DNA from: Geobacter argillaceus
GTDB taxonomy: Bacteria; Desulfobacterota; Desulfuromonadia; Geobacterales; DSM-12255
NCBI RefSeq assembly: GCF_007830735.1
Contig: NZ_VLLN01000034.1
Coordinates: 1 to 35,458 of the forward strand
DNA: 35,458 bases
Direction of reading: 5' to 3'
The translations under genes were made by a program, and so were the position numbers. Shown piece after piece: positions 24,535 to 33,403 of the stretch; position 1 is the first letter of the stretch; every line of letters starts with the position of its first letter. A model generated the notes under the pieces. It saw only the letters and a list, made by a program, of their open reading frames with translations, ran no database searches and had not been told where the DNA came from.

Positions 24535-25758
24535 ATGGCTTTGGTGGTCCAAAAGTACGGCGGGACTTCGATGGGAAGCATCGAGCGGATCAGGAATGTG
24601 GCCAAGAGGGTCGCCAGGACCTATGACGCCGGTAACGATATGGTGATCGTGGTCTCGGCCATGTCCGGCGAAACCAATAAACTGGTGGCCCTGGCCAATG
24701 AGATATGCGAGTTCCCGGACAATAGGGAATACGATGTGCTGGTTGCCTCCGGCGAGCAGGTCTCCATTGCCCTCTTGGCGATAACTCTGAAATCCATGGG
24801 GTACAAGGCCAAGTCGTACCATGGCTGGCAGGTGCCGGTCATTACCGACAGCGCCTTCAGCAAGGCGCGGATCGAGGAGATCCCGGACACGAAGATGCGG
24901 GCCGACCTGAAGGACGGTTCCATCGTCATTGTGGCCGGTTTTCAGGGGATCGACCGGGAGGGTAACGTCACTACCCTGGGCCGGGGCGGTTCCGATACGT
25001 CGGCCGTCGCCTTGGCCGCAGCGCTCAAGGCGGACGTCTGCGAGATCTTCACCGACGTGGACGGGGTCTACACCACCGACCCGAATATCTGCAGCGACGC
25101 CCGCAAGGTCGAAAAGGTCTCCTATGACGAGATGCTGGAGCTGGCAAGCCTTGGCGCCAAGGTGCTGCAGATCCGCTCCGTCGAGTTCGCCAAAAAGTAC
25201 AATGTGGACGTGCACGTCCGCTCCAGCTTCAATGACAATACTGGGACCATGGTCACCAAGGAGGATAAGGATATGGAGGCAGTACTCGTTTCTGGTATCG
25301 CTTACGACAAGAATGAAGCAAAGATCGCCGTCATGCACGTACCCGACAAGCCCGGGATTGCCGCCAAGCTCCTTACCCCCCTCTCCGATGCAAATATCTC
25401 GGTGGACATGATCGTCCAGAACGTGAGCGAGGACGCTTTTACCGATTTCACCTTCACCGTGACCAAGGCGGATTTTAAGAAGGCCCTGGTCATCACCAAT
25501 GAGGTGGCTAAGGAGATTAATGCCGGCCAGGTCCTTTCGGACGAGAATATTTCAAAAGTCTCCATCGTCGGGGTTGGGATGCGCAGCCACGCCGGGGTAG
25601 CCACCAAGATGTTCCAGACCCTGGCCAGGGAAGGGATCAATATCCAGATGATCTCCACTTCCGAGATCAAGGTGTCGGTTGTCGTCGATGCCAAGTACAC
25701 CGAGCTGGCGGTTCGGGTGCTCCACGACGCCTTCGGCCTTTCCGGCAAAACCGAATAA
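24535..25758 (+). CDS. lysC: Aspartate kinase LysC
   Basis: It phosphorylates aspartate, the common first step to lysine, threonine, methionine and diaminopimelate. The 407-residue chain has the N-terminal kinase core ([12 protein letters not shown], then [12 protein letters not shown]) and two C-terminal ACT domains (about 265-400) that bind end products. The length equals the alpha subunit of the Bacillus/Pseudomonas type, which often also yields an internal beta product; I did not see a decisive internal start. GAAGGAGG lies nine bases before the ATG at 24535; the ATG at 24526 touches that site and is unlikely. It supplies precursors alongside cimA. Confidence 0.95.
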   Translation: MALVVQKYGGTSMGSIERIRNVAKRVARTYDAGNDMVIVVSAMSGETNKLVALANEICEFPDNREYDVLVASGEQVSIALLAITLKSMGYKAKSYHGWQVPVITDSAFSKARIEEIPDTKMRADLKDGSIVIVAGFQGIDREGNVTTLGRGGSDTSAVALAAALKADVCEIFTDVDGVYTTDPNICSDARKVEKVSYDEMLELASLGAKVLQIRSVEFAKKYNVDVHVRSSFNDNTGTMVTKEDKDMEAVLVSGIAYDKNEAKIAVMHVPDKPGIAAKLLTPLSDANISVDMIVQNVSEDAFTDFTFTVTKADFKKALVITNEVAKEINAGQVLSDENISKVSIVGVGMRSHAGVATKMFQTLAREGINIQMISTSEIKVSVVVDAKYTELAVRVLHDAFGLSGKTE

Positions 25759-25779
25759 GCCGTTTCGCACACGCGATAT

Positions 25780-25805
25780 GAACGGAAGGGGGGACCCTTC
25801 CGTTC
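25780..25805 (+). terminator. Hairpin between lysC and cimA (weak terminator)
   Basis: GAACGGAAGGG and CCCTTCCGTTC form an 11-bp perfect stem with a four-base loop. The following sequence TTGTATAAA has only a poor T run, so partial termination or mRNA end protection is more likely than a full stop. Confidence 0.5.
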
Positions 25806-25839
25806 TTGTATAAACCTGATGCATGTGAAAGGTGGATAA

Positions 25840-27420
25840 ATGAGCCTGGTAAAACTGTACGATACGACTTTGCGCGACGGCACCCAGTCCGAAGATATCT
25901 CGTTCCTCATGGAGGACAAGATCCGGATCGCTCTGAAGCTCGACGAGTGCGGCATTCACTACATCGAAGGTGGATGGCCCGGGAGCAACCCCAAAGACGT
26001 GGCCTTCTTCAAGGATATCAAGAAGGAGAAGCTTTCCCAGGCCAAGATCGCGGCGTTCGGTTCCACCAGACGGGCCAAGATCACACCGGACAAGGACCAG
26101 AACATCAAGACCCTGGTGCAGGCCGAACCGGACGTCATCACCATCTTCGGCAAGACCTGGGATTTTCATGTGCGCGAGGCGTTGCGCATCTCCCTGGAGG
26201 AGAACCTGGAACTGATTCAGGACTCCCTGGAATACCTGAAGGCCCGCGCCCCGGAGGTCGTCTACGACGCCGAGCATTTCTTCGACGGCTACAAGGCCAA
26301 CCCGGACTATGCCATCAAGACCCTCAAGGCGGCCGAGGCCGCCAACGTCGACTGTATCGTCCTGTGCGACACCAACGGCGGCACCATGCCGTTCGAGTTC
26401 GCGGATATCATCAATAATGTGCAAAAGCATATCAAGACGCCGCTCGGTATCCATACCCATAACGACGGCGAGTGCGCCGTGGCCAATACCATCATTGCCG
26501 TTTCCCGGGGGATCGTTCATGTACAGGGAACCATCAACGGTTTCGGCGAGCGGTGCGGCAATGCCAACCTCTGCTCCATCATCCCTGCGCTCAGACTGAA
26601 AATGAAGAAAGAGTGCATCAACGACGAACAGCTCAAAAGGCTTCGCGAACTTTCCCGCACGGTGTATGAGCTGGCCAACCTTTCCCCCAACAAGCACCAA
26701 GCCTATGTGGGGAACTCGGCATTTGCCCACAAGGGTGGGGTGCACGTCAGTGCCATCCAGCGGCATCCCGAAACCTACGAGCACATTCGCCCCGAACTGG
26801 TGGGGAACAGTACACGGGTGCTCATCTCCGACCTCTCCGGCCGGTCCAACATTCTGGCCAAGGCCGAGGAGTTCAACATCAACCTGGACAGCAAGGATCC
26901 GGTCACCCTGGAGATCCTCGACAACATCAAGGATATGGAACACCGGGGCTACCAGTTCGAAGGGGCCGAGGCCTCGTTCGAGATCCTGATGAAGCGGGCG
27001 CTGGGTTCCTACCGGAAGTTTTTTTCCGTGCTCGGTTTCCGGGTTATCGACGAAAAGCGTCACGAAGACGAAAGGACCATCTCCGAGGCGACCATCATGG
27101 TCAAGGTCGGTGGCAAGGTGGAGCATACCGCGGCCGAAGGTAACGGGCCGGTCAACGCCTTGGACAATGCCATCCGAAAGGCTCTGGAAAAGTTCTACCC
27201 GAAACTGAAGGAGGTCAAGCTCCTGGACTACAAGGTCCGGGTGCTGCCTGCCGGCCAGGGAACTGCCTCGGCCATCCGGGTCCTCATCGAATCGGGCGAC
27301 AAGGAAGCCCGCTGGGGTACGGTCGGTGTCTCCGACAACATCATCGACGCCTCCTACCAGGCCCTCATCGACAGCATCGAGTACAAGCTTCACCGGGAGG
27401 AGGAGGCGACCAGGAAGTAA
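25840..27420 (+). CDS. cimA: (R)-citramalate synthase CimA
   Basis: It condenses pyruvate with acetyl-CoA to citramalate, giving 2-oxobutyrate for isoleucine without threonine; this route is documented in Geobacter sulfurreducens. The 526-residue protein has the DRE-TIM N-terminus [11 protein letters not shown] with R12 and D13, metal ligands in HTHND (205-209), the [11 protein letters not shown] loop, and a C-terminal LeuA-type regulatory domain (about 390-515). The set [15 protein letters not shown] marks the CimA/long-chain group rather than LeuA. GAAAGGTGG precedes the ATG. The stop TAA shares its last base with the next gene's ATG. Confidence 0.94.
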   Translation: MSLVKLYDTTLRDGTQSEDISFLMEDKIRIALKLDECGIHYIEGGWPGSNPKDVAFFKDIKKEKLSQAKIAAFGSTRRAKITPDKDQNIKTLVQAEPDVITIFGKTWDFHVREALRISLEENLELIQDSLEYLKARAPEVVYDAEHFFDGYKANPDYAIKTLKAAEAANVDCIVLCDTNGGTMPFEFADIINNVQKHIKTPLGIHTHNDGECAVANTIIAVSRGIVHVQGTINGFGERCGNANLCSIIPALRLKMKKECINDEQLKRLRELSRTVYELANLSPNKHQAYVGNSAFAHKGGVHVSAIQRHPETYEHIRPELVGNSTRVLISDLSGRSNILAKAEEFNINLDSKDPVTLEILDNIKDMEHRGYQFEGAEASFEILMKRALGSYRKFFSVLGFRVIDEKRHEDERTISEATIMVKVGGKVEHTAAEGNGPVNALDNAIRKALEKFYPKLKEVKLLDYKVRVLPAGQGTASAIRVLIESGDKEARWGTVGVSDNIIDASYQALIDSIEYKLHREEEATRK

Positions 27421-27983
27421 TGGAACGGCCAGTCCGGCTCGCCATCCTTTTATTGATTCTGCTGCTCTATGTTCCGCTCGTCCGGCAAGGCCGCGGCGTC
27501 TCCCCTCAACGGGAGCCCGCGGCCTTTTTCCATTATTCCAGCGGGTTAGCCGTGATCAGGGTTGTCGGTCCAGGGATTCAGGATCGAATCTATCGGATTC
27601 ATGACGGTGCTACGGTTGAAGCCGTCATTAATATGACGATAGGGCCGGGTAATAGGGCTGGCTGGCCAAAGGAAGCTCTTCATCGTCGTCTGGAAAGCGG
27701 TGACATCTTGAAAATAGTACGAAAAGAGAATCAACATACTGATATCAATGTAAAAAAAATGGGTGCCCGGGAGCGGATGGTTCTCGGGATACTGCTGGAT
27801 CCCGATCGTATGAATCAGGCGGATTGGGACTCTCTTCCCGGAATCGGCCCTAAGTTAGCCGAAAGGATTGTACACGACCGTCAATTAAATGGCGATTTTG
27901 GGTCGTTGGAGGGGGTGAAAAGGGTGTCCGGGATAGGTGACGGTAAGATTTCGATGATTAATAAATTTTTCTTATATAAGTAA
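27420..27983 (+). CDS. ComEA-like helix-hairpin-helix protein
   Basis: A 187-residue protein with an N-terminal signal-anchor (about 6-21), an SLBB-like section (VIRVVGPGIQDRIYRIHDGATVEAVINM) and a C-terminal helix-hairpin-helix pair: LPGIGPKLAERIVHDRQLNGDFGSLEGVKRVSGIGDGKI. ComEA is the DNA-binding receptor of natural transformation, so an exported DNA-binding role is plausible. Its start overlaps the cimA stop by one base. The second half of the gene is richer in A and T than its neighbours. No other competence gene is in view, so actual competence is unproven. Confidence 0.85.
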   Translation: MERPVRLAILLLILLLYVPLVRQGRGVSPQREPAAFFHYSSGLAVIRVVGPGIQDRIYRIHDGATVEAVINMTIGPGNRAGWPKEALHRRLESGDILKIVRKENQHTDINVKKMGARERMVLGILLDPDRMNQADWDSLPGIGPKLAERIVHDRQLNGDFGSLEGVKRVSGIGDGKISMINKFFLYK

Positions 27984-28069
27984 CCATCTGAAATTTCATG
28001 AACTTTCTGGTGGTTGGGCTATGGTAGAGCTATGATGAAGTGAGGTTCTTCGGTCCTTGGCACGTAAAA

Positions 28070-28078
28070 TGATACAAT
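28070..28078 (+). promoter_or_regulatory. Extended -10 promoter for the zinc-ribbon gene
   Basis: TGATACAAT is an excellent extended -10 (TGn plus TACAAT), about 50 bases before the small gene. No strong -35 is seen. The nearby TTGGCAC looks like a sigma-54 -24 box but lacks the -12 GC. Confidence 0.5.
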
Positions 28079-28126
28079 GTGTCACACGCAAGCATGACAA
28101 TCCCAATTTAATGGAGGGTGACACCA

Positions 28127-28282
28127 ATGAAATGTCCTAAGTGCAAAGGCCGTATGTTCGCTGAAAAGTTTTATGACTTCGTTCGCTCCTTTGACGCCTG
28201 GAAATGCACCTGCTGCGGCGAAGTATTGGACCCTACCATCATAGCCAACCGGGCGAGGAACCAGAACCTGTTCCTTGGCTGA
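28127..28282 (+). CDS. Small zinc-ribbon protein (51 residues)
   Basis: This short gene encodes 51 residues: MKCPKCKGRMFAEKFYD, then FDAWKCTCCGEVLDP and a basic tail ending NQNLFLG. Two cysteine pairs, C3/C6 and C27/C30 with an extra C29, form a probable zinc knuckle pair. GGAGG precedes the ATG by nine bases, and an extended -10 promoter lies 50 bases upstream. Similar short zinc ribbons occur in other proteobacteria, but I do not know their function. It has its own promoter and is followed by hairpins, so it appears to be an independent unit. Confidence 0.75.
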   Translation: MKCPKCKGRMFAEKFYDFVRSFDAWKCTCCGEVLDPTIIANRARNQNLFLG

Positions 28283-28305
28283 TTAATCAGAGATATCGAT
28301 GCAAC

Positions 28306-28341
28306 GCAAAGAGGGGGAACGGCAACGTTCCCCCTCTTTGC
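28306..28341 (+). terminator. 16-bp perfect hairpin after the zinc-ribbon gene
   Basis: GCAAAGAGGGGGAACG pairs fully with CGTTCCCCCTCTTTGC around a GCAA tetraloop, 24 bases after the stop. No clear T run follows on either strand, so termination would depend on the CTCTTT in the 3' arm. It is very stable, being G/C rich in its centre. Confidence 0.55.
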
Positions 28342-28355
28342 ATTAGGACCGAATT

Positions 28356-28391
28356 GAAACCCGGGGGCGACATTTGTCTTCTCCGGGTTTC
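28356..28391 (-). terminator. Hairpin ending the cytochrome operon
   Basis: GAAACCCGG and CCGGGTTTC form a 9-bp stem enclosing a loop of about 18 bases. It lies 32 bases beyond the stop of the minus-strand multihaem gene. Only TTTC then AATTC follows, so it is a weak candidate. Confidence 0.4.
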
Positions 28392-28422
28392 GTCTGTGTG
28401 TAAATACGTTGCAGGGAGAGTA

Positions 28423-31290
28423 CTAATACCAGCCAGTTTGAAGTCCGTGGCAAGACGGCGTACACGAACCTGTGCCTGGTTGACGAGTACCCGGATTCCA
28501 ATTAATTGTGGCATTTACCTGAGCATAAGAGCTCGTCTGGCGGTTTGACCAGCCATGCCTGGTGTCGCCGGCAGTGAAAGGGTGGCAGACGGTGCAGGCG
28601 ACTATGTGGGTACTCCGATTGTGACCGTTTAGTCCACCTTGCCGGTTGGGAAAGCTGGTTCCGTTTGGTCGACCATCGCTGGCAGTTGCCCCATGGCAGT
28701 CCCAACAGCCAGGGGTTGCACCAGTGAAATTCCCCATGCTCAGGTGACATGCCGAGCAGAGTGGCGCTGTCCCTGCTGCTACCGGATAGGTGCCGCCGGA
28801 GGTTGTCGCATCATGGCAACCGGTACAGTTGGTGAACGGTGCTTGGGCATTGGCTACGCTCCGATGCGTGGCGCCGTCATAGGGGAATCCATGACCGCCG
28901 CTGGCGTCGATGGTGCCGTTGATATGCTTGGTCGGGTCGGTGAATCCTGTGCCACTGGCGTTAACGTGGGGGTGACAGCTGATGCATTGGGTGGCCAGTT
29001 TGCCGGTATGTGCCGCGGTCATCGGCGGGTAGCCGTGGCACTTGCTGCAGTCCCCTGTTCCGGATGTCGTACTGCCGTCGCCGACGGTGCCTGCCGTACC
29101 GGTAAGGAACGGCGCGTTCCAGGACGGATTGGCCCTTGCCGGGCTGCTGGCCGGCAGTGTCGCACCGTGGCAGTAAGTATTGCTGCAGCTACCGCCGCTG
29201 TAGGTCGGCGTCAATCCTCCGGTCTTTGCCAGCGTGCCGAAGGTGATGTCGGTGGTGCCGTTCCTGTGGGCGCCGCCGATAACCGGTGATGATGGCACTG
29301 GGTGGCATTCGCCGCAGGCGATGTTGGCGGAGAGCGGCACTGTCTGGGTGGCGGCGTTGAGATGGGAGATGTGGGTGCCGACTTTTGCATCGCTCGTGGA
29401 GGTCACACCGGCCAGCGAGTTGAATACGGTTGGCGAGAGCGGACCATGACAGGCATCGCAGTTGCTGGTCTTTCGAACATTTGCGTGACAGAGTGAACCA
29501 TTGTAGCAACCGGGCAGAGCCAGTTGATTGAACGAGCCTGCCGGGGCAAAGCGTGCCTGGTAATTGACCGGAGCGCTGCTCAGGTTCTTCGTGGTGTTGT
29601 TGTGGCAATTGGCGCAGATGGCGGCGTTCCCTTCGCCGGTGTTGACATGGCTGAGGGTGCCGGCGGCCAGGGTCCAGTCGGCTTTTTTCGGATGGGGTGC
29701 CGAGACGGTGTGGCAGGGATAACAGGACTGCTGGGCATTGCCGCCGCTGAAGTCGGTGCTGTGGCAATGCTGGCAGTACGAGAACCCTTTTGTTGCTCCG
29801 GCACTGGGATCGGTGCGGGCAAACGCGCCATGATTGACAGGGGCGCTCCAGGGCGCCGGATAGACCGTGGTGTCGGCATGTCCGGTAATGCCGTGACACA
29901 TGGTCGCATTGAAGCAGCCGGTGTTACCTTTGAGATCCTGGGGCTGCGGTGTTCGGCTCGAATTGGCACCGTTCGTGTGGCAGATGGCACAGATGGCGTC
30001 ATTACTGGTATCGGTCGATGGGTGCCCGATGCTCCCCGCCGCCGTCGTCCCACGCCATGGTGCCGATGGGTGGGGCGCGTTGTTCAGCATCCCGTGGCAA
30101 CCGAGCACATTCATACACGAGGTCAGGGCGCGTCCACCCTTGAAGAGTGGGTCGGCAGTGCTGCCAGTACCGTGGCAGTTCCGGCAGTAGGTGAAGCCCG
30201 AGTTGCCAGCCATAGTGCTCCCTTTTGCCTTGGCACCGTGGTTTACCGGTACGTTCCAGGCCTGGGCCGGCACCGGGAAGAGGGTGGTATCGTTGTGGCC
30301 GGTTGCACCGTGGCACATGGAGTTATCAAAGCAGGACGGTGTTCCTGTGACCGCTACCGGCACGGTCAGTCGCTGGTTCCCCTGGTGACAACCGGCACAG
30401 ACAGGGGCATTCTGGGTGTTGGTATCCGCGTGGGTCCGAGCCGCCGGCGTAGTGATCGTCCTGCGCCAGGGTGACGGTGAGTGGGGCGCCGTCTGGTGGC
30501 ACGAGAAGCAGCTGGGGACGGAGCCATTCCCGGATAGAGGCTGGCCATGGCAGGCCCTGCAGAGCGCCATTCCGTCACCGGCATCCGGAGAACCCTTGGC
30601 GGCCTTGCCATGATTGTCCGCGCTGCTCCAGGGCTGACGCGGGTCGCTTGCGTGCCCCACCGCACCATGACAGAGGGTGCTGTTGAAGCAGCCGGGTGTG
30701 CCACTGGCATAGGTGGTAATAACAGGCGTGCTCAGGTTGGCGCCAGCTGTGTGGCACTGGGCGCAGACCGCGGCATTGCTCTGGTCGACAGAGGCATGGG
30801 TTCTGGTGCTCCCCCGCCATGGCTTTTTCGAGTGGGGCGCAGCGACTCCGTGGCAGGCGACACAGGAACTGCTGGTTATTCCGGCCGGGGTCGTTCCGCC
30901 GTTAAAGGCCGTGCCGTGGCATTTCTGGCAAAAGGCGAAGCCGTTCATGCCACCGAGCGCGGCCTTGGCCCGGGCACCATGGTTCGCCGGGTCGGCGAAG
31001 CCGGTTGGATGTGCCGACGGTCCCCGGGGATGGCAGGTGATGCCGTTAAAGCTCGCCGAAAAACAGCTCACGGCGCTGATTCCCCCCTTGAGGTCGTTGC
31101 CATGGCAGACAAAGCACTGGCCAGGCGAGGCAAGATAGACCCCTGGGTGATTCCCCCCGGTATTTACGTCGGCCCACCCGGCGGGATGTTTTCCTGCTTC
31201 GTTAATGGTGGCGCTGTCATTGGCAGTGCTGCACCCCCAGAGTACGGCAGTAACGGCGGCGACAGAGAAGAGTTTCACAAACCGTTTCAT
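28423..31290 (-). CDS. Giant multihaem c-type cytochrome lipoprotein
   Basis: A 955-residue exported protein with a signal peptide ending VLWGC (Cys20). It has 20 canonical CXXCH haem sites. Eight further C...CH motifs are unusual: five CX5CH (C201, C320, C392, C459, C595), one CX9CH (C76), one CX4CH (CSNTYCH) and one CX3CH (CTPSCH near the end). Residues 76-615 repeat a unit of about 125 residues, each with a C-long-CH motif, a conserved NHG, a YCxxCHG, an SCxxCH followed by PH, and a CAxCH. The last 300 residues resemble the Geobacter CX4CH...CXXCH type. GGGGAG precedes the ATG. The role expected is electron transfer on the outer face of the outer membrane, as partner of the porin. Confidence 0.93.
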   Translation of the reverse strand: MKRFVKLFSVAAVTAVLWGCSTANDSATINEAGKHPAGWADVNTGGNHPGVYLASPGQCFVCHGNDLKGGISAVSCFSASFNGITCHPRGPSAHPTGFADPANHGARAKAALGGMNGFAFCQKCHGTAFNGGTTPAGITSSSCVACHGVAAPHSKKPWRGSTRTHASVDQSNAAVCAQCHTAGANLSTPVITTYASGTPGCFNSTLCHGAVGHASDPRQPWSSADNHGKAAKGSPDAGDGMALCRACHGQPLSGNGSVPSCFSCHQTAPHSPSPWRRTITTPAARTHADTNTQNAPVCAGCHQGNQRLTVPVAVTGTPSCFDNSMCHGATGHNDTTLFPVPAQAWNVPVNHGAKAKGSTMAGNSGFTYCRNCHGTGSTADPLFKGGRALTSCMNVLGCHGMLNNAPHPSAPWRGTTAAGSIGHPSTDTSNDAICAICHTNGANSSRTPQPQDLKGNTGCFNATMCHGITGHADTTVYPAPWSAPVNHGAFARTDPSAGATKGFSYCQHCHSTDFSGGNAQQSCYPCHTVSAPHPKKADWTLAAGTLSHVNTGEGNAAICANCHNNTTKNLSSAPVNYQARFAPAGSFNQLALPGCYNGSLCHANVRKTSNCDACHGPLSPTVFNSLAGVTSTSDAKVGTHISHLNAATQTVPLSANIACGECHPVPSSPVIGGAHRNGTTDITFGTLAKTGGLTPTYSGGSCSNTYCHGATLPASSPARANPSWNAPFLTGTAGTVGDGSTTSGTGDCSKCHGYPPMTAAHTGKLATQCISCHPHVNASGTGFTDPTKHINGTIDASGGHGFPYDGATHRSVANAQAPFTNCTGCHDATTSGGTYPVAAGTAPLCSACHLSMGNFTGATPGCWDCHGATASDGRPNGTSFPNRQGGLNGHNRSTHIVACTVCHPFTAGDTRHGWSNRQTSSYAQVNATINWNPGTRQPGTGSCTPSCHGLQTGWY

Positions 31291-31370
31291 ATGAACTCCC
31301 CCGAAGATTGCTCAGAGCGCAGAGCCCGGAGCTCTGATGTTTCGTACAGCCCTGAAACCTACGCTCCGAG

Positions 31371-31847
31371 CTACTGTTTGTGGCAAGCCATGCACTTCTC
31401 GTTGTTAGCCCGGCCGTGGCACTTGTAGCAGCTGGTCGGATCGATCTTTCCCTCGATCCGGTGCAGGGTCAGGAAGTCACCCCGGTGGGGCCGTTCGCGG
31501 TCGGGGCGATTGCCCAGCTTGATGGACGGCTTCATTTCGGTCTTGCCGGCATGGCAGTCGGCGCAGAACGACTGGGCATGACAGACCCCGCAGACCTGGG
31601 CGTCCCGGCCAGCTGCGAAACGGTGGTCCTTCACGAAGGCGGGAGTGTGGTCAAAGGTGGCGTAAGGCTTGAGAGCGCCCTTCAGTTGACTCCCTTCATG
31701 GCACTCGGTACAGAGGGGGCGGCCGGCGGGAAGCGCCTCCGGGTGGGTCGGCGCAAAGCTCGATTCCGGTGAAAAGAGGCTGCAGGCAGCACTCAGGGTG
31801 ATGCCTACAGCGAGAACAGTGCCGATGACGAAGTTCCTGGCCATCAT
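31371..31847 (-). CDS. Pentahaem c-type cytochrome lipoprotein
   Basis: A 158-residue lipoprotein with the lipobox LSAAC (Cys22). Five CXXCH sites are present: 46-50, 86-90, 95-99, 140-144 and 152-156. Extra histidines (H67, H75, H121, H129) can serve as distal ligands. Its ATG overlaps the porin stop by four bases, and GGAGG precedes it. Composition and position match the small lipoprotein cytochromes of porin-cytochrome clusters such as extBCD of G. sulfurreducens, where they likely hand electrons between the periplasm-facing pore and the larger cytochrome. Confidence 0.92.
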   Translation of the reverse strand: MMARNFVIGTVLAVGITLSAACSLFSPESSFAPTHPEALPAGRPLCTECHEGSQLKGALKPYATFDHTPAFVKDHRFAAGRDAQVCGVCHAQSFCADCHAGKTEMKPSIKLGNRPDRERPHRGDFLTLHRIEGKIDPTSCYKCHGRANNEKCMACHKQ

Positions 31848-33190
31848 TTGTTCCCTCCTTTGCCGGTTGTGCTGAAGCTGAACTCTGCCCGCACCAGCCC
31901 CTTGAACTCGTCGTTGTACAGGGGATTGGCGCCGTAGCTCAGATCACCGGAAACCATAAGGGTCGGCAGGACGCGATAACCTGCCGAGGCGATAATCTCG
32001 TAGGAAGAGGGTTTCCCGTTAAGATTGGGATTGGTCTTGTCGTCGTAGAAATAACCGATGGCGTCCAGGCTGACGTTGTGCTTGCCGTGCTCATGGAGCA
32101 GCCAGCCGCGCAGTTCGTGATGGGAGAGACCGTAGGAGGGGATGATCGCACCGGTGGTGTTCCTGACGTCAGTTGCATTGATACGGTGATAGCTGATCCC
32201 GGCTTTGGCCATCAAGGCGGAGGCGGTCGCTCGCGCCTCGACACCGTAACGGTCGCTGCTGCCATAACTGTCCCGCCTGGTGTGTCGGTAGTCGGCAGTG
32301 AGCTCCAGCGGTTTGGCCACTGCCACGCTGACGCTGCCGCTGTAGGTGCGTACCTTGTCTCCGGCAAACTGGTCGAAGAGGAACGGGAGGTTTGTCCCGG
32401 AGTAGAGTCCCTTCATCCGCCGCTCGGCAAAGGATCCGGTTGCCGTGACAATTTTGGCAGGCTTGAGGGTGAGGGTGTAGTCGTGCTCGCCAACGCTTGA
32501 GGTGACACTGTTGTAAGTGGTCCGTCCGTTCAGTTCAAGGATTGGCAGGGGAGCGAGCCAGATGTCGCCACCCACCAGCTGACGCTGATTTTCGACGGTC
32601 TGAAGCGTCATGCCTCCCACAACCTGTCGGGATGGCGATTTGTCGGCAAAGAGGGTGGAGAAACCGATCTCACCTTTGCCGGCGAACTTGTACGAGAGCC
32701 TGGCACCAGCAAGGTAATCGCCCCGTGCGTCGCGTTCAACATCCATGGCTGCCGGCGCGCCTCCGTAGAGGGAGAGGGTCAGGCCAGCGGGCAGGTCACT
32801 CCGGACGCTCACCCCGTCAACCTGCTCGTTTGCCACCCCCTCGACTACGAAGAAACGTCCGGCTTTGATTTCGGCATTGGCCTTGGGGAAGTGGTACCGC
32901 AGGTAACCATAGCTGATGTCGCCGGTGGTCCTGCCGTCCACCGGGCTCTCGTCGGTCAGGTCGACCCGGCCCCAGCCGTAGAGGTGGAATGAGAGGTTGG
33001 CATCGGCGATTCCGTCGGCGTCAACGCCCAGGTACTGGGTGGCGGGCGCCAGGTTCTTCTTGGGGGCGCCGGGTGTACTCTGCTGCCGGAACCGGAACAG
33101 GGTGGTGCCGTTGACGCCGAGATCGGCAGCCAAGGCCCCGGCGGGCAACAGGATCGTGACCAGGACAGCCAGAACAGCCAGTCTTTTCAT
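31844..33190 (-). CDS. Outer-membrane beta-barrel porin of a porin-cytochrome complex
   Basis: A 448-residue protein with a cleavable signal peptide ending AGALAA. The rest is a series of alternating amphipathic strands (for example ISYGYLRYHF, AEIKAGRFFVVEG, LTLSLYGGAP, LELTADYRHTRRDSYG) and it ends with VRAEFSFS near the C-terminus, though the final residues TGKGGNK extend past the usual aromatic terminus. No enzymatic motif is present. Placement directly before two cytochrome lipoproteins suggests it is the barrel through which haems cross the outer membrane. GAGGGGG precedes the ATG. It is the first gene of the operon. Confidence 0.85.
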   Translation of the reverse strand: MKRLAVLAVLVTILLPAGALAADLGVNGTTLFRFRQQSTPGAPKKNLAPATQYLGVDADGIADANLSFHLYGWGRVDLTDESPVDGRTTGDISYGYLRYHFPKANAEIKAGRFFVVEGVANEQVDGVSVRSDLPAGLTLSLYGGAPAAMDVERDARGDYLAGARLSYKFAGKGEIGFSTLFADKSPSRQVVGGMTLQTVENQRQLVGGDIWLAPLPILELNGRTTYNSVTSSVGEHDYTLTLKPAKIVTATGSFAERRMKGLYSGTNLPFLFDQFAGDKVRTYSGSVSVAVAKPLELTADYRHTRRDSYGSSDRYGVEARATASALMAKAGISYHRINATDVRNTTGAIIPSYGLSHHELRGWLLHEHGKHNVSLDAIGYFYDDKTNPNLNGKPSSYEIIASAGYRVLPTLMVSGDLSYGANPLYNDEFKGLVRAEFSFSTTGKGGNK

Positions 33191-33223
33191 GTCCGCCCCC
33201 TCGCACTTGGAGATTTACAGGTT

Positions 33224-33251
33224 GTTATATCTCTAAAACGGTGGTTGTCAA
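33224..33251 (-). promoter_or_regulatory. Sigma-70 promoter of the porin-cytochrome operon
   Basis: On the minus strand, TTGACA (33246-33251) and TATAAC (33224-33229) are separated by 16 bases, a near-consensus promoter. The predicted start near 33217 gives a leader of about 27 bases, too short for a riboswitch. Confidence 0.75.
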
Positions 33252-33370
33252 ATTGCCTCATGAAGATCAAAAAAGTCGAGAACGAATGCCGTGGAGATAT
33301 TCGCGCCCCGTAGTTTTCATAACAACAATTGGCGATGGTCCTGAGAGAGTCTTGCCCTGTTCGCAGTACG

Positions 33371-33403
33371 AAAAAACCCCGAAGGAACTACCTTCGGGGT
33401 TTT
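33371..33403 (-). terminator. Terminator of the upstream multihaem cytochrome gene
   Basis: AACCCCGAAGG and CCTTCGGGGTT form an 11-bp stem around a short loop; on the minus strand it ends in a T6 run. It separates the cytochrome gene at 33464 from the porin operon. A further GC-rich hairpin lies at about 33412-33436. Confidence 0.92.

Noticed and set aside
28056-28074. Sigma-54 promoter before the zinc-ribbon gene
   Set aside because: TTGGCACG matches the -24 element, but the -12 GC at the required spacing is absent; the extended -10 at 28070 explains it better.
29524-31428. Long plus-strand frames opposite the multihaem gene (29524-30474 and 30547-31428)
   Set aside because: They are shadows of a GC-rich, repetitive cytochrome gene; their Gly/Ala/Val/Arg-rich sequence mirrors the codons of the opposite strand.
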